From the NCBI GenBank assembly GCA_028283245.1, contig JAPYNU010000074.1, positions 1 to 64,000 of the forward strand: 64,000 bases of DNA, given 5' to 3'. Below, one piece after another: positions 59,161 through 64,000 of this stretch. The notes below the pieces were generated by a model. The model saw nothing but the letters and a program-made list of their open reading frames with translations. It did no database searches and had not been told where the DNA came from. The first letter of the stretch is position 1, and the number at the start of each line of letters is the position of its first letter. The translations under genes were made by a program, and so were the position numbers. The DNA comes from Candidatus Aldehydirespirator catecholifindens. GTDB lineage: Bacteria > Actinomycetota > Acidimicrobiia > Acidimicrobiales > Aldehydirespiratoraceae.

Positions 59161-60651
59161 CTAGTCGGTGTCTTTAGCCCAGCCCCTACTTCTTTCGACA
59201 GCACTTTTCCAGCCTCGATATCCAGCATCGTCAAGATCTGTGGAAGCGTCCGGCAACGCTTCGAAATCAAGTTGCCACTTAGCGGCGATGTCTTGTGTTG
59301 AGGGCCAGACCCCAACCGCAAGCCCGGCCAGGTAGGCCGCCCCGACAGCAGTGGCTTCGGTCAGCTTGGGACGCTGCACCGGCACTCCGAGCTGATCAGC
59401 CTGCAATTGCAGCAACGAAGCCATAACTGAGGCGCCACCGTCAACCCGCAAACTACGAATTGAAGTTGCTGCAGCGGCGGTCATGGCTTCCACTACATCG
59501 CGGGTCTGGTATGCCATTGCCTCAATCGCGGCTCTTGCCAGCTCGGCACGTCCCGAGCCTCTAGTAAGACCAAATATTGCTCCACGGGCATAGGGATCCC
59601 AATGCGGGCTGCCAAATCCGGCAAAAGCTGGCACTAGATAAACCCCTCCAGTAGTGCTGCACTGCTGAGCGAGCTCTTCGATCTCGGCGGCTTCGCTGAT
59701 GATGCCGAGACCGTCTCGTAGCCACTGAATAGCTGCTCCAGTGGCGAAGATTGCTCCCTCTAAGGCGTATGTCTTCTGTGGGCCTTCGGGTGTGTCAAGC
59801 ACCCAAGCGATAGTCGACAGCAGTCCATCTATCGCAACTGGAACTTCCGAGCCGACGTTCATCAGCACAAAAGAGCCTGTGCCGTATGTGTTCTTGGCAT
59901 CACCAGGGGTGAAAGCTGCCTGGCCGAACAGTGCAGCGTGTTGATCACCTGCAATACCAGTGATCGGCACTCCAGCGCCACAGGCAGCCTCAGAGGAGGT
60001 GACCCCGAAGCTTGCGCTTGATGCAAGAACCTGTGGCAAGGAATCTTGAGGCACACCGAATACTGAACACAGCTCAGAATGCCATTGCATCTCATCAATG
60101 TCGAACAGCATGGTTCGGCCAGCGTTGGTGGCATCAGTTGCGTGAACCTCGCCGCCTGTGAGATTCCACAAGATCCAGCTATCAACAGTGCCTAGCGCCA
60201 AGTCTGGGCCGGTAGCTACACCCCCTTCGGTGAGCAGCCACTCAAACTTGGAAGCCGAGAAATAAGGGTCAAGCACCAAGCCGGTTTTTTCGCGCACCAA
60301 AGGCAACAAACCATCGCTTTGGAGTTGAGCGCAGCGCTTCGCGGTGCGACGATCCTGCCACACGATCGCTCTATGCAGCGCTCTACCGTGCTTGCGGCTC
60401 CAAGCAACAACCGTTTCGCGCTGGTTGGTCAAGCCAATCGCGGCGGGTGCAGCATCTAGCTGATCCGTTACTTCACCGAGAGTTGCCTGCACAGCATCCC
60501 AGATCTCACCGGCATCATGCTCGACATGTCCCGGCTGTGGGAAATGCTGCGGAAATTCGCGCTGCGCCGCAGCCACGATCTTTGCGGATTCGTCAAAAGC
60601 GATGGTCCGCACGCTGGTCGTGCCAGCGTCAATCGCCAAAACCACAGTCAC
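59161..60651 (-). CDS. glpK: Glycerol kinase
   Basis: Phosphorylates glycerol. 496 residues. DAGTTSVRTIAFD at the N-terminus, NQRETVVAW, IVWQDRRTA, GDQHAALFGQAAFTPGDAKNTYGTGSF and RVDGGASVMASLLQLQAD are family signatures. GTG start in a GTGA overlap with glpD, so the two are translationally coupled. Confidence 0.95.
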   Translation of the reverse strand: MTVVLAIDAGTTSVRTIAFDESAKIVAAAQREFPQHFPQPGHVEHDAGEIWDAVQATLGEVTDQLDAAPAAIGLTNQRETVVAWSRKHGRALHRAIVWQDRRTAKRCAQLQSDGLLPLVREKTGLVLDPYFSASKFEWLLTEGGVATGPDLALGTVDSWILWNLTGGEVHATDATNAGRTMLFDIDEMQWHSELCSVFGVPQDSLPQVLASSASFGVTSSEAACGAGVPITGIAGDQHAALFGQAAFTPGDAKNTYGTGSFVLMNVGSEVPVAIDGLLSTIAWVLDTPEGPQKTYALEGAIFATGAAIQWLRDGLGIISEAAEIEELAQQCSTTGGVYLVPAFAGFGSPHWDPYARGAIFGLTRGSGRAELARAAIEAMAYQTRDVVEAMTAAAATSIRSLRVDGGASVMASLLQLQADQLGVPVQRPKLTEATAVGAAYLAGLAVGVWPSTQDIAAKWQLDFEALPDASTDLDDAGYRGWKSAVERSRGWAKDTD

Positions 60652-62222
60652 GCAGCAGCCCCGAACAGCAGGTCGGCTGCCTGATTCACTCCAGGGTCGT
60701 TGTGCAGTGCTTCGGCGGGCTCAAGCATGGACAACATGGTACGGCGCCGTAGGAAGTCGTCCATCGTCAGGATGTGTTCGTGGCGGGCCATCACCATCAC
60801 CTCAGCTGCGCAATAGTCGACACGAGCGCTGAGAGGCGTTGCGAGTTCTGGGGTGCCAGACACAAGGTCGGCGACCTGTTGAGCGCGGCTTCCATGACGA
60901 CGCCACAGCACAGCAGCCTTGCCCTGTTCGATGCCAGCTTGGTCAGCGCTGCGCTCAAAATGCTCTTTGATGCTGCTGTCAGGCTCACCGAACCAGCGTC
61001 CTTTCGGAGTTCGGGGTGAAAGCCCGCAGCGCTGCACCGCTTCGATCATCTCATCACCGACGTTCAGGCAGTCGCTGAGCTTGCCGCCGAGGATTGATAT
61101 GACACCGCGTGCGCGGTCTACCTCCACAGCGTGACGACGCGAAAGTTCGGTCCAGTCACGATCGGTGTCGGTCTTGTCGTCCACCACGAGGGCACGCACA
61201 CCGCAGCGTGAGGCGATCACATCGCTGCGGCTCAACGATCGCGGCAACCTGAGACGAGCGTCGGCTTGTTCAAGCAGAAAATCAAGGTCGGCATCGGTGA
61301 CTGGCGGGGCTGCTTCGCTGACGCGCGTGTCAGTGGTGCCGATCACTGATCTGTGACCCATCGGTATCACGTAGAAGAGCCTCTGGTCGTCGTCGAAGAA
61401 AGCCAGCACACGACCCGAGTCGGTGACCTTCGGCACCACAATGTGGGCACCCTTGGAGAAGCACAACTGTTTTTTTAGTGAAGTGCCAGTGAGGGTCGCT
61501 AGCTGTGTCGCCCGAGGGCCAGCTGCGTTGATTAACAGCTTTGCCGAGGCTTGGTGGCAGGAACCGTCAACAAGATCAGTCAACTGGGTCTGCCATCCAG
61601 CAGCGTTGCGTTCGGCGCTGTCGAGACGCACTCTCGACACTGCGACTGCACCCTTGTCAACGGCATCAAGCAGCATCTGCAAAACGAACCGGGCATCGTT
61701 GTCGTGAAGCAGATAGTCGGAGTATTCGATGGCACCCTTCACGTTGCCGGAGTTGATCACCGGCTCAGATGCCGCCAGCGCGCTTGGGGACATCACACGA
61801 GGGCGATGCGTGGCGAAGCGTCCGAGAGCCCAATATGCGTTGGCGCCCAGCGCAGCGAAAGCCGGTGAAAACGGTGAGGTGGGTCCCAGCGCAGCCAGGA
61901 ACCGAACTTCGCTCACACGGCTGCCATAGGAGCTAGCCAAAAGGTTGCGCGAGCGGCACAGCCCCGCCACAAGACCGACCTCGTAGGACTGCAGATACTT
62001 AAAGCCTCCCCAGATGAGGTTGGAGGATTCTTGGCTGACACCCGAAGCGAAGTCACCCATGTCAATGAGAGCCACCCGCAGCCCATGCGAAGCCAGCGCT
62101 AGAGCCGAAATCGCGCCGTTGATACCGCCGCCAACGATCAGCGCGTCGTGGGTGACAGCGGTGAGACGCTCAAGGTTCTGCTCGCGTAACTCACAAGTGT
62201 GGACCACTTCGTTGGAAGGCAT
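60648..62222 (-). CDS. glpD: Glycerol-3-phosphate dehydrogenase, FAD-dependent
   Basis: Oxidises glycerol-3-phosphate to dihydroxyacetone phosphate, feeding electrons to quinone. 524 residues. FAD motif IVGGGINGA (29-37), LIWGGFKYLQ near the substrate site, and SVIGTTDTRV. No membrane span, as expected for a peripheral enzyme. The C-terminal about 120 residues form the usual DAO-C domain. ATG start, upstream of glpK. Confidence 0.93.
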   Translation of the reverse strand: MPSNEVVHTCELREQNLERLTAVTHDALIVGGGINGAISALALASHGLRVALIDMGDFASGVSQESSNLIWGGFKYLQSYEVGLVAGLCRSRNLLASSYGSRVSEVRFLAALGPTSPFSPAFAALGANAYWALGRFATHRPRVMSPSALAASEPVINSGNVKGAIEYSDYLLHDNDARFVLQMLLDAVDKGAVAVSRVRLDSAERNAAGWQTQLTDLVDGSCHQASAKLLINAAGPRATQLATLTGTSLKKQLCFSKGAHIVVPKVTDSGRVLAFFDDDQRLFYVIPMGHRSVIGTTDTRVSEAAPPVTDADLDFLLEQADARLRLPRSLSRSDVIASRCGVRALVVDDKTDTDRDWTELSRRHAVEVDRARGVISILGGKLSDCLNVGDEMIEAVQRCGLSPRTPKGRWFGEPDSSIKEHFERSADQAGIEQGKAAVLWRRHGSRAQQVADLVSGTPELATPLSARVDYCAAEVMVMARHEHILTMDDFLRRRTMLSMLEPAEALHNDPGVNQAADLLFGAAA

Positions 62223-62227
62223 TTGAA

Positions 62228-62839
62228 TTATTTAACGGCCTGCTGTTGCGACTGTCGCTCGGCTCGTCCACGGCGCAGCGAGTCACGGCCCAAGGGTATG
62301 TACTGAGCTGCGGACAGATAGCTGTAAAACAGCGACGGCACTGCACACACCCAGCCAGCGATCCTGAAACCGTCAGCCACAGCCAGATCCGACGCACCAG
62401 CCAGAAGCAGCGGGAAGCAGATATAAAGCCCGAAGGTGGCGCATTTGCCCCACCAGGTCACATCAATCGGTTTAGCACCAAGCATTAACAGCACTAAACC
62501 GATCACAGCTACTAAGCCTTCGCGCAACAGAGCTGGCACTACCAGCCACCACGGAACCGAACCATCTATTCCTGCTGCGATCACTCCGACGAACAGCACG
62601 GCCCGGTCTGTGATCGGGTCAAGCAACTTGCCGACACGCGAAACCGAATTGAAGCGGCGAGCCCACCAGCCGTCCACCCAGTCGGTAGCCCCGAGCGCTC
62701 CCCACAGCAAGGCTGCCGCCCAGCGGTCCTCTGCGCCAAAAAGCAGCCACAGAAACCCAGGAACGCAAAACAGGCGTGCCGCAGAGATCAGGTTCGGGAT
62801 AGTGAGGATGCGGTCCTCGCTTATGCGCGGCGCTGTCAT
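62228..62839 (-). CDS. CDP-alcohol phosphatidyltransferase, PgsA-like
   Basis: Membrane enzyme, 203 residues, joining CDP-diacylglycerol to an alcohol, probably glycerol-3-phosphate. The full signature D-x2-D-G-x2-A-R-x8-G-x3-D-x3-D is present (Asp53, Asp56, Gly57, Ala60, Arg61, Gly70, Asp74, Asp78). Four to six hydrophobic segments follow. The stop of this gene is 5 bp before the glpD start, so they form one transcript with glycerol-3-phosphate as a shared metabolite. Confidence 0.9.
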   Translation of the reverse strand: MTAPRISEDRILTIPNLISAARLFCVPGFLWLLFGAEDRWAAALLWGALGATDWVDGWWARRFNSVSRVGKLLDPITDRAVLFVGVIAAGIDGSVPWWLVVPALLREGLVAVIGLVLLMLGAKPIDVTWWGKCATFGLYICFPLLLAGASDLAVADGFRIAGWVCAVPSLFYSYLSAAQYIPLGRDSLRRGRAERQSQQQAVK

Positions 62840-62862
62840 GGCATCAAGCCTACGATTGGGAG

Positions 62863-63267
62863 ATGAGTTCAGTTTTTACTCAGATCATCAACGGCGATCT
62901 GCCGGGTCGCATCGTTTGGCAGGACGACTGCTGTGTCACCATTGTCAACATACGTCCCCTCAACCGCGGACACATGCTGGTGGTGCCCCGCCAAGAAGTC
63001 GATCATTGGGTGGATCTTGACACTGAGACCGTCAATCACTTAATGACCGTGGCTCATCATGTGGCCAAAGCTTTGCAGGCTTGTGGACTGGCACCTGACC
63101 GGGTGGGTTTGATGATCGCTGGTTTTGAGGTGCCGCATGTTCATCTGCATGTGCTGCCGATCTCAACGATGGCGCACCTCGAATTCGTCAATGCCGACCC
63201 CAACCCAGATTCTGAAGATCTGGACATGATCGCCAGCTTGCTGTCGGCTGAACTGGCAAAGACTTAG
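62863..63267 (+). CDS. HIT-family nucleotide hydrolase
   Basis: A 134-residue histidine-triad protein. The HxHxH motif is in EVPHVHLHVLPI, and the N-terminus FTQIINGDLPGRIVW plus RGHMLVVPR are typical. Probably hydrolyses adenosine-phosphoramidate or dinucleoside polyphosphates. It starts 23 bp from the divergent pgsA-like gene. Confidence 0.92.
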   Translation: MSSVFTQIINGDLPGRIVWQDDCCVTIVNIRPLNRGHMLVVPRQEVDHWVDLDTETVNHLMTVAHHVAKALQACGLAPDRVGLMIAGFEVPHVHLHVLPISTMAHLEFVNADPNPDSEDLDMIASLLSAELAKT

Positions 63268-63329
63268 CCAGCGCCTTGACTGCAAGTAGCACCACTAGTA
63301 CTACTGCACTACTAGCACCACGCGAAGCG

Positions 63330-63340
63330 AAAGGGGGTGA
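63330..63340 (+). promoter_or_regulatory. Strong Shine-Dalgarno deciding the selD start
   Basis: AAAGGGGGTGA differs from the ideal AAAGGAGGTGA at one position and ends 5 nt before the TTG at 63346. The GTG at 63337 lies inside it and so is an unlikely start. Confidence 0.8.
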
Positions 63341-63345
63341 CCACA

Positions 63346-64000
63346 TTGGCTAGAAGGCTTACCGAGTTCAGCCACGGCGCTGGTTGAGGCTGCAAGATCG
63401 CCGCTGGTGATCTCGCGCACGTTGTGCGTGGCCTGACCCCCGATCCCCCGCCGGAGCTTCTGGTTGGCTTAGCAACCTCTGATGATGCTGCGGTCTGGCA
63501 GATCGCGCCCCGACGAGCCCTAGTGGTGACCGCCGACTTCATTACGCCTGTGGTTGACGACGCTCGCCTATGGGGCCAGATAGCGGCCACCAACGCCGTG
63601 TCCGATGTCTACGCCATGGGAGGACGACCGCTTCTGGCTTTGAATCTTGTGGCCTGGAACTCCGAGGAACTACCCAACGAACTGCTCGCTGAGGTGCTCG
63701 CTGGAGGCGAAGACGCGGCTCGTGGCTGCGGTTTCGTGGTGGGTGGCGGTCACACGGTGGATGATCCCGAGCCGAAATACGGGATGGCTGTAGTAGGCGA
63801 AGTTGATCCCAAACGCATGCTCACCAACACGGGGTTGCGGCCCGGCAACGCGCTGGTGCTCACCAAGCCGTTGGGTTCGGGTGTGATCTCAACTGCTGTC
63901 AAACGCGGTAAGGCACCCGACACAACAGTGAAGCGAGCCGTGCGCGAAATGATCCGATCTAACGAGAGAGCTGCTGCTGTCGGGCTGCGCCATGGTGCCA
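63346..64000 (+). CDS. selD: Selenide, water dikinase with in-frame TGA (selenocysteine), partial
   Basis: Makes selenophosphate from selenide and ATP. The frame from TTG 63346 reads ARRLTEFSHGAG, then TGA (63385-63387, codon 14), then GCKIAAGDL. In SelD the motif is GAG(C/U)GCK, and the first residue is Cys17 in Escherichia coli; here it is encoded by TGA and so most likely selenocysteine. Catalytic Lys17 (E. coli Lys20) follows. After the TGA the frame is open to the window end with SelD motifs: TSDDAAVWQI, ADFITPVVDD, ATNAVSDVYAMGG, VGGGHTVDD, LTKPLGSGVISTAVKRG. About 218 codons are present; the C-terminus lies beyond the window. A SECIS-like hairpin follows the TGA. Confidence 0.93.
63395..63413 (+). 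promoter_or_regulatory. Bacterial SECIS-like hairpin after the selD UGA
   Basis: AGATCGCC (63395-63402) pairs with GGTGATCT (63406-63413) over eight pairs with one G-U, closing a GCU loop. The loop starts 16 nt after the UGA and begins with G, as expected for SelB-recognised bacterial SECIS. A second small hairpin (63415-63429, GCGCAC/GTGCGT) follows. Confidence 0.7.

Noticed and set aside
63385-63387. TGA in selD as a simple nonsense mutation or sequencing error
   Set aside because: It falls exactly on the Cys/Sec site of the GAG(C/U)GCK motif and is followed by an intact SelD frame and a SECIS-like hairpin.

Overview
The window comes from a moderately high-GC actinobacterium with frequent GTG and TTG starts and many 4-bp gene overlaps. 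The organism is an inference: a gcvH-FHA-MerR-hpt-bifunctional nuclease-MerR-gcvT block, lipoproteins with an AACGDD-type lipobox, and AtuA/acyl-CoA carboxylase genes together suggest an Acidimicrobiia (Ilumatobacter-like) relative, not an Actinomycetales genus. No rRNA, tRNA, CRISPR array, prophage or transposase gene was seen.

Layout. 1-9265 is an alpha-galactoside/galactonate module: a sugar ABC importer (binding protein and two permeases, no ATPase), GH36 alpha-galactosidase, a galactonate-dehydratase-type enolase, a divergent GntR/FCD regulator and a PfkB sugar-acid kinase. 9301-14287 carries a metal-type ABC ATPase with a His-rich tail, a geranylgeranyl-reductase-family enzyme and PEP carboxylase. 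15273-22503 is a translationally coupled operon of acyl-CoA carboxylase beta and alpha, an AtuA-like protein, a DinB-like protein and enoyl-CoA hydratase. 22517-25619 holds a hypothetical gene, a beta-carbonic anhydrase, a His-rich cupredoxin-like lipoprotein and an ABM-type protein.

25683-36509 is a compact 12-gene minus-strand operon: two RidA proteins, a YheO/DauR-type regulator, a degenerate M20 protein, a thiamine-diphosphate E1 alpha/beta pair, a four-gene NMT1/SsuABC-type importer, an amidohydrolase and an SDR. It looks like a catabolic island for an unidentified nitrogenous compound. After a hicBA pair come a creatininase-family gene, an SDR, a large SLH-repeat surface protein and aroC.

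42158-47131 is the glycine-cleavage/FHA/MerR block. 47372-59149 is an alpha-glucoside system (MsmK/UgpC-type ATPase, GH13 glucosidase, two permeases, a binding protein on a coiled-coil tether, a LacI regulator), tied together by three near-identical TGTAAACGTTTACA operators. Since neither sugar importer has its own ATPase, the ATPase at 47372 may serve both. 59161-62839 carries glpK, glpD and a CDP-alcohol phosphatidyltransferase, followed by a HIT protein.

The window ends inside selD, which has an in-frame TGA (63385-63387) at the catalytic Cys/Sec position, followed by a SECIS-like hairpin: a selenoprotein gene that ordinary gene calling would miss. The most unexpected large-scale pattern is short tandem duplications (11-20 bp, 2-4 copies) that overlap or abut stop codons at many gene ends, with one covering a start codon.
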